Shown one piece after another: positions 37,916 through 46,606 of a stretch of 61,726 nucleotides of DNA. A program made the translations under genes and the position numbers. Within the stretch, counting starts at the first letter, position 1; each line of letters opens with the position of its first letter. The notes under the pieces were generated by a model. The model made no database searches. It was given only the letters and a program-made list of their open reading frames with translations, and was not told where the DNA came from. Origin of the DNA: Sinomicrobium sp. GTDB lineage: Bacteria; Bacteroidota; Bacteroidia; Flavobacteriales; Flavobacteriaceae. Location: the NCBI GenBank assembly GCA_029266035.1, contig JAJUFH010000018.1, forward strand, positions 1 through 61,726. Direction: 5' to 3'.

Positions 37916-38088
37916 GCAAAATCGGTTGGGGGTGCTATAGCGCTCTCATTAAAAGGGAATCCGGTGTGAGTCCGGAACTGTCCCGCAGCTGTAAGCTCGT
38001 CAAAGCCGACCCCTATATGATGGTCACTGTTCCAAACGGAATGGGAAGGCCGGGGAAGGGAGCAAGTCAGAATACCTGCCGTTTTTGC
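37916..38088 (+). ncRNA. Cobalamin (B12) riboswitch
   Basis: The conserved aptamer elements occur in order. These are GGTGCTATAG near 37931, GGGAATCCGGTG-GTGAGTCCGGAACTGTCCC with GCAGCTGTAAGC, then CACTG-GGGAAGGC, and the B12-box AGTCAGAATACCTGCC at about 38065-38080. The P1 stem pairs GCAAAA at the 5' end with TTTTTGC at the 3' end. It controls the downstream btuB-like gene: adenosylcobalamin binding would reduce expression of cobalamin uptake genes. Confidence 0.95.
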
Positions 38089-38157
38089 AATTTATTCGTG
38101 GCTTTCGGGGATTGAAGCCGGAATATCAGGATTTTATATCCTTATACTTCCAGTTGA

Positions 38158-38216
38158 TTTTGCAGGTTTTCTGCAAAAAAACTCTCCCGGCCATAGCAAT
38201 GATTTGATACGGGAGA
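38158..38216 (+). promoter_or_regulatory. Two hairpins before btuB, the second hiding the start region
   Basis: Hairpin 1 is TTTTGCAG-GTTTT-CTGCAAAA (38158-38178). Hairpin 2 pairs TCTCCCG (38183-38189) with CGGGAGA (38210-38216), which contains the purine-rich stretch and the first base of the ATG at 38216. Such a structure could form the expression platform of the riboswitch by blocking translation start. Confidence 0.55.
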
Positions 38217-40234
38217 TGTCGATAAAAAATAACAGATTTATTAACCTATTGAATTGCCTTCGGCTGTGTTTTCCGGTATTTGCCATCTTTGCGGGATACG
38301 GTCAGGAAAAGGACAGTGTTACGGACTATCGCAAGCTGGAAGAAGTGGTGCTGTGGCAGGAACGAAAGTCGACTGAACACACGGCAGTAGTTCCGGTACA
38401 GCAGCTGTCGGGAGAAACTCTAAAACGCATGAGCAGCCTTTCGGTGGCAGATGCTGTGCGTTATTTTAGCGGGGTACAACTCAAGGATTACGGCGGGGTT
38501 GGCGGACTAAAAACCATCAATGTGCGCAGTATGGGTAGCGAACATACCGGTGTTTTTTACGACGGTATACGATTGGGAAATGCCCAGAACGGACAGGTAG
38601 ATCTCGGGAAATACGCCTTAGACAATCTCGAAGAAATCTCCCTGTACAATGGTCAGCGCCCCGATGCCGGACAGTCGGCCAAAGCTTATGCCTCAGCTAA
38701 TACTATTTACTTACAATCTCGTAAACCGGAGTTTGAAGAAGGTGAGCAGTGGCATCTTCACAGCGGAATAAAAACAGGGTCTTTTGGCTTGTTCAACCCT
38801 TATCTCAACCTCGACTATAAAATCAACAATCGTCTTTCGGCTCGAGTGAGTACGGCGTATACCTATGCTCATGGACGCTATAAATACCGATTTACCAATG
38901 GGGTATACGACACCACAGCCACAAGGGAGAATGCAGATATCCGTGCCCTGAGATTGGAGGGAGCGCTATATGGTACTACCGGCTTTAACAGCAAGTGGTT
39001 TGTTAAATATTACCACTACGATTCCGAAAGAGGACTGCCCGGAGCGGTGGTAGCCAACAGGTTTTATCGTCCACAGCGACAATGGGATAAGAACGATTTT
39101 GTTCAGGGAGAGTACAGACAACAGTTTACCGACCGTTATTACGCCGTATTCAGAGCAAAATACAGCAAGGACTACAGCCGTTATTTCGACCCCGAAATCG
39201 TGACAACCTCAGGATTTTTGGACAATAGGTATCACCAGGAAAGCCTTTATTTTTCTTTATCCAATAGTTACCGACTTACAGATTTCTGGAAATTGGGTCT
39301 GGCTGTTGATTACGAAAACAATACCCTCGATGCCAATCTCTACCGCTTTGCCTATCCGGAACGGAACAACTATCTCGTAGCCCTTACCACCAATATGGAC
39401 TGGCCTCGACTAAACCTACAAGGCAGTTTGCTCAGTACAACAGTAAAAGAGCGGGTAAGGTATTACGAAAGGGCAGAAGACCGGCAAGAATTTACCCCGA
39501 CACTAATGGTGGGCTGGCAGCCGTTTAACAGTCCCAATTTCAGACTTCGAGCCTATTATAAACGCATTTTTCGAATGCCTACATTCAACGACCTTTACTA
39601 TACGTTTGTGGGGAATACCTTTTTGAATCCGGAATATACTGAGCAGCTGAATCTTGGTTTTTCTTATAAGCAGCAGAGGGACAAATACTTATTGGAATTT
39701 CAGGGGGATGTGTATAAGATAGGAGTAAAAGATAAGATTGTAGCTGTCCCGGGAGTTAACCTGTTCCGATGGACTATGCTCAACCTCGGGAAAGTATCGA
39801 CTACGGGAGCCGAGGCAAGGGTAAGATGGAGTGGGACTACAGTCGGGGGACTGACCTATGGAATGCAGTTCAATTACACCTGGCAGGAGGCTTTGGATAA
39901 GACCCCGGGCAGTTCGGTATACGGCAATCAGATTCCCTATATCCCGGTGCACAGTGGTAGCGCCAATATCTCAGCCAGCTATCGGAAATGGCAACTCAAT
40001 TACAGTTTTATTTATACCGGTGAACGCTATAGTCAAAAGGCAAATATCCCATCTAATTACCTGCAGCCTTGGTATACACACGATATAGCGGCGAGGTATG
40101 AACTGAAGGTGTGGGAGAATAAAATGGAACTTTCTTTAGCTGTAAATAATCTTTTAAACCAGTATTACGATGTGATTAAGAACTTTCCGATGCCGGGACG
40201 TTCGTATCGTTTAACTATTAATTATACTTTATGA
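38216..40234 (+). CDS. btuB: BtuB-like TonB-dependent cobalamin receptor
   Basis: A 672-residue outer-membrane receptor. I choose the ATG at 38216 instead of an in-frame TTG at 38204, since it gives a normal signal peptide and places the start inside the riboswitch-controlled hairpin. The plug (about 40-165) has LEEVVLWQERKS, SVADAVRYFSGVQLKDYGGVGGLKTINVRSMGSEHTGVFYDGIRL. The barrel closes with FPMPGRSYRLTINYTL. Placement directly behind a B12 riboswitch supports cobalamin import. It overlaps the next gene by four bases. Confidence 0.93.
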   Translation: MSIKNNRFINLLNCLRLCFPVFAIFAGYGQEKDSVTDYRKLEEVVLWQERKSTEHTAVVPVQQLSGETLKRMSSLSVADAVRYFSGVQLKDYGGVGGLKTINVRSMGSEHTGVFYDGIRLGNAQNGQVDLGKYALDNLEEISLYNGQRPDAGQSAKAYASANTIYLQSRKPEFEEGEQWHLHSGIKTGSFGLFNPYLNLDYKINNRLSARVSTAYTYAHGRYKYRFTNGVYDTTATRENADIRALRLEGALYGTTGFNSKWFVKYYHYDSERGLPGAVVANRFYRPQRQWDKNDFVQGEYRQQFTDRYYAVFRAKYSKDYSRYFDPEIVTTSGFLDNRYHQESLYFSLSNSYRLTDFWKLGLAVDYENNTLDANLYRFAYPERNNYLVALTTNMDWPRLNLQGSLLSTTVKERVRYYERAEDRQEFTPTLMVGWQPFNSPNFRLRAYYKRIFRMPTFNDLYYTFVGNTFLNPEYTEQLNLGFSYKQQRDKYLLEFQGDVYKIGVKDKIVAVPGVNLFRWTMLNLGKVSTTGAEARVRWSGTTVGGLTYGMQFNYTWQEALDKTPGSSVYGNQIPYIPVHSGSANISASYRKWQLNYSFIYTGERYSQKANIPSNYLQPWYTHDIAARYELKVWENKMELSLAVNNLLNQYYDVIKNFPMPGRSYRLTINYTL

Positions 40235-41400
40235 GGATAGACTTCACAGAATGGTCGAGGTATTCAGCAGTGCTCACCTGCCTACTTCTAGTAGCACTTA
40301 CCGCTTGTCGCAGCGATGATCCGCTGGAATCGGGAGGAGTTTTTGAGCCTCCAGCTTCCGAAGAACCTGGGAAATCTGAAGGAGAAGTCAGAGGTTTTTA
40401 CCTCTTGAACGAAGGCAATATGGGAGCGAACAAGGCGTCGCTGGATTTTTACGACTACACTACCGAAACCTATATCTCCAATGTGTTTAGCAAAGCCAAC
40501 CCCGAATTAGTGGGTGGTTTGGGAGATGTAGGTAACGATATAGCAGTTTATGGCTCTAAACTCTATGTGGTAGTCAATGTTTCTAACAAGGTAGAGGTGC
40601 TGGATCTACATAGTGGAAAACGCCTTGGGAAAATAGATGTGCCCAATTGTCGCTATATCACTTTTTACGAAGGGAAAGCCTATCTGAGTGCGTATTTAGG
40701 GGAAGTAGCTCTAGATCCCAATGCTCCCAACGGTATGGTAGCGGAAATCGATACGACTAGTTTGCAGATTACCCGAACCGTGGAAGTGGGAAGGCAACCG
40801 GAAGAGCTGGTAGGGCACGAAGGAAAACTCTATGTGGCTAATTCCGGAGGCTACAGTCCGCCAGACTATGAAACCACCTTGTCGGTAATCGATCTCGATA
40901 GTTTTCAAGAGACAGAGCGCATAGAAGTAGGGATGAATTTACACCGCTTGAAAATTGATGAAGAGGGAGATCTGTATGTGTCATCGCGAGGAGACTATTA
41001 CGATAATCCCGCACGCCTATATGTGGTGGATACCGAAGATCACAAAGTGAAAAAGAGCTTTGATCTCGCTGTAAGTGATATGGAAATTCACAAAGGGATA
41101 GCCTATGCCATTGGAGTAGAGTTCAACTTCCATACCGGGCAGAATACCATAAGCTATAGCAAGATAGATACCCGAACAGAAAGCTTGCTGGACGATTCTT
41201 TTATCACCGACGGCACAGAAGAAGGGATTGAGTTGCCTTACGGTGTGGCAATCAACCCTCAAACCGATGAAATACTACTCACCGATGCCGGTGATTACGT
41301 AAGTCCGGGTAGGCTCTATTGCTTTAGTCCCGATGGTGTGTTGCAGTGGACTGTAACCACCGGAGATATTCCGGCACATATTGCTTTTGTAGTCGAATAA
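40231..41400 (+). CDS. BtuG-like beta-propeller surface lipoprotein
   Basis: A 389-residue lipoprotein (lipobox VALTAC). The body is a YncE/DUF5074-type seven-bladed propeller, with repeated blades such as VGNDIAVYGSKLYVVVNVSNKVEVLD, KLYVANSGG, LSVIDLDSFQETERIEVG and DLYVSSRGDYYD. In Bacteroides, BtuG of this architecture is a surface lipoprotein that binds cobalamin very tightly and hands it to BtuB. The ATGA overlap with btuB and the shared riboswitch make the same role likely here. It is assigned by architecture and context. Confidence 0.85.
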   Translation: MRIDFTEWSRYSAVLTCLLLVALTACRSDDPLESGGVFEPPASEEPGKSEGEVRGFYLLNEGNMGANKASLDFYDYTTETYISNVFSKANPELVGGLGDVGNDIAVYGSKLYVVVNVSNKVEVLDLHSGKRLGKIDVPNCRYITFYEGKAYLSAYLGEVALDPNAPNGMVAEIDTTSLQITRTVEVGRQPEELVGHEGKLYVANSGGYSPPDYETTLSVIDLDSFQETERIEVGMNLHRLKIDEEGDLYVSSRGDYYDNPARLYVVDTEDHKVKKSFDLAVSDMEIHKGIAYAIGVEFNFHTGQNTISYSKIDTRTESLLDDSFITDGTEEGIELPYGVAINPQTDEILLTDAGDYVSPGRLYCFSPDGVLQWTVTTGDIPAHIAFVVE

Positions 41401-41443
41401 AACCACAATAAAAACCTTTTTTAATACATTAATTTCAAATAAC

Positions 41444-42607
41444 ATGATGAAATCATTTAGAAAGTCGGGGAGTATCCCTGCAGTGCTTTTTAGTCTTGGC
41501 CTGGTTGCCCTTTTAAATTCTTGTTCGAGTGACGACGATAATGCACCTATTGAAGAAGGGAATGCGTCGAGCATAATTCCTGAAATAACGGTATCTACAG
41601 TGTCAAGCTCAGAAGAGGAAGCGATTTTCCGCATAGGAGAAAGCGTTACACTGACGGCAAAAAATCTTAACGAGGCTGTTTATGAGGAAGAGTGGACATT
41701 GAACGAAGAGGTGGTGTCTACCGAAGACGAGTTTGTGTTTGAACCGGAAGCCATAGGAGTGTATAGCCTTAAGTACAGAGCGTTTAACGATGCTGGAGAA
41801 TACAAAGAAGAGTTTCAATTTGAGATAGCAATCAGGATAAGACCTATAGTGGAAGACAGCAATAGCTATGTGACCGAACTTTTTGATTACCTTCCGGCAC
41901 CGGGACAGTTTATAAATACAAGTCTGGGGAATATGGAAGGTGCAAAGGGCATAGTCGGTAAAACGGGAACGGTGAGCCTCGGAGCTTGGGGAGGAAGTGT
42001 AGTACTTGGTTTTGACCATACTGTACTCAATAAGGAAGGAGAGCCGGATTTGCTGTTCGAAAATAATGCCATGAGCAATTTTTCTGAACCCGGTATAGTT
42101 TATGTAATGGCCGATGAAAACGGCAACGGACTGCCAGACGATACCTGGTATGAGATAAAGGGAAGTGCTCACGATATGGAAGGAGTCGATCGCAATTATG
42201 AAGTGACTTATTACCGTCCTGAAGATCCGACACAAAATGTGCCGTGGACAGACAATAGAGGAAATAGCGGAGAAGTACTTGTCAATAGTTTTCACAAGCA
42301 GCCGTATTATCCGGAATGGATAGAGGAAGACAACTATACACTCAGAGGAACCCTTTTGCCCGATGTGAATATCGACAGGAGTAACCCGAGTTATATTACC
42401 AGTAATCCCTTAGATTACGGATATGCCGATAATATTCAGGGAGGTGATCAAATCGATATTTCTGATGCTATTGATGCCAACGGAGAGGCGGTATCGCTGG
42501 AAGGTATAGATTTTGTCAAGGTGCAGACTGGAATTCAGGCCGATATGGGATGGTTGGGCGAACTATCTACCGAGGTACTAGGTATTTCTGATCTCAATTT
42601 GCAGTAA
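41444..42607 (+). CDS. Cobalamin-operon surface lipoprotein with PKD/Ig-like domain
   Basis: A 387-residue lipoprotein (lipobox LLNSC, then an SSDDDN tether). Residues about 45-135 form a PKD/Ig-like domain (ESVTLTAKNLNEAVYEEEWTLNEE). The C-terminal region (about 145-385) contains the conserved GAWGGSVVLGFDHTV, MADENGNGLPDDTWYEIKGS and YGYADN segments known from cell-surface proteins encoded next to btuB in Bacteroidota. It follows the BtuG-like gene by 43 bases and is followed by a terminator. It may be an auxiliary cobalamin-binding protein, comparable in context to BtuH, but the function is not demonstrated by the sequence. Confidence 0.75.
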   Translation: MMKSFRKSGSIPAVLFSLGLVALLNSCSSDDDNAPIEEGNASSIIPEITVSTVSSSEEEAIFRIGESVTLTAKNLNEAVYEEEWTLNEEVVSTEDEFVFEPEAIGVYSLKYRAFNDAGEYKEEFQFEIAIRIRPIVEDSNSYVTELFDYLPAPGQFINTSLGNMEGAKGIVGKTGTVSLGAWGGSVVLGFDHTVLNKEGEPDLLFENNAMSNFSEPGIVYVMADENGNGLPDDTWYEIKGSAHDMEGVDRNYEVTYYRPEDPTQNVPWTDNRGNSGEVLVNSFHKQPYYPEWIEEDNYTLRGTLLPDVNIDRSNPSYITSNPLDYGYADNIQGGDQIDISDAIDANGEAVSLEGIDFVKVQTGIQADMGWLGELSTEVLGISDLNLQ

Positions 42608-42657
42608 TATTGTTCGGAGTAGACCTATCTGTTCAGTATTATTGTATAGGAGAATTG

Positions 42658-42689
42658 CACGGCCTGATTTTTTTAAGCAGGCCGTGTTT
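42658..42689 (+). terminator. Terminator of the cobalamin operon
   Basis: A perfect nine-base stem CACGGCCTG / CAGGCCGTG around an 11-base loop, followed by TTT, 50 bases after the last gene of the operon. Confidence 0.85.
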
Positions 42690-42803
42690 GATTTTGTGCT
42701 TAAAGCTTTGAAAATTAGGTAGTAGTTTTTGTTGAGATTCTCACCAAAAAAAAGTATTTTTACACAGAGATGACCCCAAAAAAAATAAAATTTATCTTCC
42801 AAT

Positions 42804-43625
42804 ATGAGTCGCCCGATTCAGTTTAATGGTTTTGTGCTTATCGGAGTAGTTGTTTTATTACAATTTTTGAGCTGTAAGTCTGATACTGTTCCGGATATTT
42901 ATATAGATCAGCTATTGGAAACCGTAGACGATACGGGAAATAATGTTGTAAAGCGACGTTATCTCGATGCTGTGAATATATGTCAAGAGGCGGGACGTAA
43001 GGTGGCTAAACTTTCGGCAAAAAGCCAAAACTTACTCGGAACCAGGAGATATAGACTCAGTGTCAATGAGAAAAAGATAGTAGAGCGCGTAGAATCATGG
43101 GGGTTCGGAATGACGGGACATTATGAAAATCCTGATGAGTGCCGTTTCGAATTGGTGTATGAGGGTAGCCTTACCGTACGCACTCCTGGGCGTACAGTGG
43201 TGTACGACCTGAAAGAGGGAACAGTAGTTGACGATGAGGCGGGAATTCCCGAGGCTTTCCGACTTTTTTTTCAACCGGTATCTCTGTCTAAAACACAACG
43301 AGATAGTCTGTCAAATGTGACTTTTGAAGAAGGCGTTCTATTCGATCAACCAGTATTGCATTGGGTTCATGCCAATGGAAATAGAGAGACGATTTGGTCC
43401 GGTGGAACAAATTGGGGCTTTTTGAAAGAGCCTTCCGAAAACATAAATGCTTCGACAGAAAGTATAGTGCTCCAGGCAAAGAGAAAGGGACGTTTTTATA
43501 CAGTTCGCGTAAGTACACAGCAATTTACAATAGGCAAGCCCATGCCCGATCTCGAAGAAGGATTGTCGATAACAGCGGATCGAAAAGGAAAGGAAATAGA
43601 TAAGCTGGAGGCGAGTAAGCTGTAA
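42804..43625 (+). CDS. Lipoprotein of unknown function
   Basis: A 273-residue protein with signal peptide and lipobox QFLSC. The mature part is mixed alpha/beta with many charged residues and no cysteines or obvious catalytic motif. Notable segments are GFGMTGHYENPDECRFELVY and an aromatic patch with WSGGTNWGF. It is transcribed alone between a terminator and the histidine kinase gene 92 bases downstream. It could be a sensory or accessory partner of that kinase, but the sequence does not show it. I recognise no family. Confidence 0.65.
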   Translation: MSRPIQFNGFVLIGVVVLLQFLSCKSDTVPDIYIDQLLETVDDTGNNVVKRRYLDAVNICQEAGRKVAKLSAKSQNLLGTRRYRLSVNEKKIVERVESWGFGMTGHYENPDECRFELVYEGSLTVRTPGRTVVYDLKEGTVVDDEAGIPEAFRLFFQPVSLSKTQRDSLSNVTFEEGVLFDQPVLHWVHANGNRETIWSGGTNWGFLKEPSENINASTESIVLQAKRKGRFYTVRVSTQQFTIGKPMPDLEEGLSITADRKGKEIDKLEASKL

Positions 43626-43717
43626 AAATACCTTATTTTAGGTATAGTAATACCAATTATCTCGAGATACCTTTGTTAAAATCATCCAGAAAAGCAGTAT
43701 AGCAAATAAACCTCAGT

Positions 43718-45757
43718 GTGTGGCATAAAGTATCAAACTCGATTATAGCCTTGTGGCTTTTTCTCGGACTTACCTTTGTGGTAGGGCTTCCGGCAAGAGC
43801 ACATATAGTAGAAGACTCTCTCCGCCTGGAGCTTGCGCGACAGAATTTGTCTGTGCAACAGCGGGTCATGACGATGGCTCGACTATCGGAAGTGGTGTAC
43901 TACCGCAGGGCTCACAAAGATGGTTTTGAACTTATACAACGGGCCTTGAGGTTGGCCGACAACGTGGACGACCAACACTATAAAGCTTATCTGTTTGCGG
44001 TACTTGCACGATATTACGAGGGAGATGATCAGAGACGAGAGGCTACAAAGAGTATAGACAGTGCTTTTTACTATTTAAAAAATTCCAATCACAGAGCGAT
44101 GATGGGATATGTGCTGCACACAAAGGGCTGGATGATGGCAAGGAAAAATAATCTTAGAGAGGCCATAGTAGATCTTTTTAGAGCATTGGAGGATTTGGAA
44201 GATACCGATAAATACGAATGGAGGAGCGAAGTCTATGCCGATATTTCGGAGGTTTATGCCCAGTGGAGCGATACTCAGAATCAGCGTAAGTATGCTAATT
44301 TGTGTATGGAAGATGCGTACAGAAGTGGAAATCCCGATGCTATTACTACCGCCATTCAGTTGAAGGCAAATAGTTTTTTCGACCGTTTTAAAGAAGATGT
44401 CTCCAGAATTCAGCTTCGCGATTCCGCACTGTCTTATTACAAGCGTTCGGCAAAGTTGTTGGAGCGCCATCGCGACCGTGTGGTACATCTCTCTCGCTTG
44501 CCTATGGCCGCTTACCATATCGCTGAAATATTTTCGGAATATCTGCCCGTATCGTACCGAGATTCGGTATTTAACTATCTCAATTTGGCGGTGACTGAAG
44601 CAGACCGAATAAGGGAACATTCCGTACTGGCCAGAAGTTATATAATGCTGGCCGATTACGCCATCTCTGAAGGCGATTACACTCGGGCAGAATTTCTGGT
44701 GGGGAATGCAGCTATTTCTGCACATCAAGATCCGGTGGGTAACCAGCCGATAGTACCCAAGATATCTCGGTATTTTTCCCTCATCCGTGAAAAACAGGGA
44801 AAGCCCGAGGAAGCTCTTCAATACTACAAGCAATATGTGAGAGATTATACCGATAAGTTTGATATGGAAAAAATGACTCTCGCTCAAAAACTGGAAGCCC
44901 AGTACGAAGCCAGTAAGAAAGAGCGAGAGCTAGCAGTCTTACAGGAAAAATTGGTATATGGGAAAAAGCTTAATATCCTCTATATAGGTTTTGCAATTAT
45001 CGGTTTTGTGGCAGTGATTTTTCTGTTTTACGCCAATCAGCAGCGCACTAAAGCCATGAAACAGCAAAAGCAGTTACACCTTATGGAAATGGCCGAGATA
45101 GCACAGAAAAACCGTATAGCACTTCTCTCCGCAATGCTGGAAGGGCAGGAGCAGGAGCGGAGTAGATTGGCACGAGATCTGCACGATGGCTTAGGAGGAT
45201 TGCTGTCTGGGATAAAGATCGAGATGTCGGCGGTGAGGAATATACTTTCAGAAACCAAGGGACAAGGACTTGTGGATAAGACCATGGAACACCTGGATGA
45301 TGCAGTGGATGAATTGCGCCGAATTGCACATAGTATGATGCCGGAGATATTGATAAGATACGGACTTGGAGAGGCGATAAAGGAGTATTGCGAACGCTTC
45401 GGAAATTCGCGAATACGCATAGATTGCAGTGTGTTTAATTATACCAACGCTATGGATCAGTCGCGACAAATGGTAGTCTATCGCATTATGCAAGAACTGG
45501 TAAACAATGCGATAAAACACGCTAAATCGTCTTTGATCTATGTGCAATTACAACAGGTAGAAGACAAGATATTTCTCACTGTGGAAGACGATGGGGTCGG
45601 TTTTGATATGGAAGCAATTTCCGGTAAGCGAAGTGCCGGGTGGACTAATGTCAGGGCGAGAGTAGAATTTCTTGGAGGAACTATGGATATCTTATCCGAA
45701 AAAGGAAAAGGCACCACAATTACTGTAGAGTGCTTGATGAATGTGGAGAAAGTATAA
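43718..45757 (+). CDS. TPR-containing sensor histidine kinase, NarL/HisKA_3 type
   Basis: A 679-residue kinase starting at GTG (43718), which gives a signal peptide ending near ARAH. A periplasmic TPR-like region covers about 25-395. A transmembrane helix (LNILYIGFAIIGFVAVIFLFY) follows, then a coiled coil. The HisKA_3 dimerisation/phosphoacceptor box is ERSRLARDLHDGLGGLLSGIKIE, with the phosphorylated His in LHDG. The HATPase_c domain has QELVNNAIKHAKSS, VEDDGVGFD and GTMDILSEKGKGTTI. The partner response regulator is convergent just downstream. The signal is unknown. Confidence 0.93.
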   Translation: MWHKVSNSIIALWLFLGLTFVVGLPARAHIVEDSLRLELARQNLSVQQRVMTMARLSEVVYYRRAHKDGFELIQRALRLADNVDDQHYKAYLFAVLARYYEGDDQRREATKSIDSAFYYLKNSNHRAMMGYVLHTKGWMMARKNNLREAIVDLFRALEDLEDTDKYEWRSEVYADISEVYAQWSDTQNQRKYANLCMEDAYRSGNPDAITTAIQLKANSFFDRFKEDVSRIQLRDSALSYYKRSAKLLERHRDRVVHLSRLPMAAYHIAEIFSEYLPVSYRDSVFNYLNLAVTEADRIREHSVLARSYIMLADYAISEGDYTRAEFLVGNAAISAHQDPVGNQPIVPKISRYFSLIREKQGKPEEALQYYKQYVRDYTDKFDMEKMTLAQKLEAQYEASKKERELAVLQEKLVYGKKLNILYIGFAIIGFVAVIFLFYANQQRTKAMKQQKQLHLMEMAEIAQKNRIALLSAMLEGQEQERSRLARDLHDGLGGLLSGIKIEMSAVRNILSETKGQGLVDKTMEHLDDAVDELRRIAHSMMPEILIRYGLGEAIKEYCERFGNSRIRIDCSVFNYTNAMDQSRQMVVYRIMQELVNNAIKHAKSSLIYVQLQQVEDKIFLTVEDDGVGFDMEAISGKRSAGWTNVRARVEFLGGTMDILSEKGKGTTITVECLMNVEKV

Positions 45758-45784
45758 CCCATCGAATATACACGCTTCCAATTT

Positions 45785-45815
45785 CGACGGAATTATAACA
45801 ATTTAAATTCCGTCG
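45785..45815. terminator. Shared terminator between convergent kinase and regulator genes
   Basis: A perfect ten-base inverted repeat CGACGGAATT / AATTCCGTCG with an 11-base spacer. It starts 28 bases after the kinase stop and overlaps the last codons of the regulator gene, so it can end both transcripts. Confidence 0.65.
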
Positions 45816-46419
45816 CGTATTTGATGATAGCCGTCATATTGTTGACTTCAAACTTTTCCATAAGGTTTTTGCGGTGGGTTTCTACGGTATAGGGGCTTAT
45901 AAACAGTTTGTCTGCAATTTGTGCAGAGGTGTATCCTTCTGTTACCAACTGCAATATCTCCTTTTCCCTTCTGGTTATTTTTGGAATCACATCGGGTCCG
46001 TTACTGTTGTCTTTGCTCTCGTAAATCTGTCGCGTTTGCCTGCACATATAGAGTTCGCCATTTATCACTTTTCGGATAGCTTCGAGTATATCGTCGCCAA
46101 TAGAATTTTTAAGGACATAGCCGTTTACTCCATTTTGTAGTACACTTCGTATCACAGCTTTTTCGTTGTGTACACTCAAAATGATAATCCTAAGCTCGGG
46201 ATAGGAGTCTCGTATTTGCTTGCTCAGCTCTATTCCGTTGATGTCTGGAAGGTTGATGTCGAGTAGTAAAACATCGGGCTCCTTTTGTTTCAAGGCGCTG
46301 AGAGTGTCTTTTCCGTTTTGGAAAATACCCACGGGAGATATGTCTTCACTGGTTTCAATGAGATTTTTGAGTCCGTCTAATACAATGGGGTGGTCGTCTG
46401 TGATAAATACTTCTGTCAT
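45793..46419 (-). CDS. NarL/FixJ family response regulator
   Basis: A 208-residue regulator. The ATG at 46419 (MTEVFITDDHPIVLDGLKNL) is preferred over an upstream TTG. The receiver domain (about 1-120) has the acidic pair DDH and the phosphorylated Asp in DVLLLDINLPDINGIEL. The C-terminal LuxR-type HTH (about 145-205) has ITRREKEILQLVTEGYTSAQIADKLFISPYTVETHRKNLMEKF. It is the likely partner of the convergent NarL-type kinase. Confidence 0.94.
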   Translation of the reverse strand: MTEVFITDDHPIVLDGLKNLIETSEDISPVGIFQNGKDTLSALKQKEPDVLLLDINLPDINGIELSKQIRDSYPELRIIILSVHNEKAVIRSVLQNGVNGYVLKNSIGDDILEAIRKVINGELYMCRQTRQIYESKDNSNGPDVIPKITRREKEILQLVTEGYTSAQIADKLFISPYTVETHRKNLMEKFEVNNMTAIIKYATEFKLL

Positions 46420-46544
46420 CGATACTGCATTTAGTGTCAAAACTTGGGGCTAATATAACGGAGAAAAGGCATTGTTTACATCCCTCATTTCAGGTATTTT
46501 TTAAAGATGGATACAGTGTTTCATTTAGAAGAACGATTTTAAAA

Positions 46545-46584
46545 GCAAACAAGACCGTCCTGAAAAACAGGCGGTCTTGTTTGC
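46545..46584 (-). terminator. Strong terminator after the M28 peptidase gene
   Basis: A perfect 13-base stem GCAAACAAGACCG / CGGTCTTGTTTGC around a 14-base loop, 22 bases beyond the peptidase stop on the minus strand. Confidence 0.88.
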
Positions 46585-46606
46585 GGTATTGAAACAAATG
46601 TGAAAA

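Larger units (their letters stand above)
37546..38215. other. Gene-free leader region of the cobalamin operon
   Basis: No coding sequence is seen in 670 bases. It holds a 22-bp palindrome (37706-37727), a consensus promoter (37884-37913), a cobalamin riboswitch (37916-38088), and two hairpins before btuB. The part before the palindrome has no recognisable feature. Confidence 0.75.

Noticed and set aside
44075-44887. Antisense frame (270 residues) over the histidine kinase
   Set aside because: Shadow of the TPR region; no family and no plausible start.
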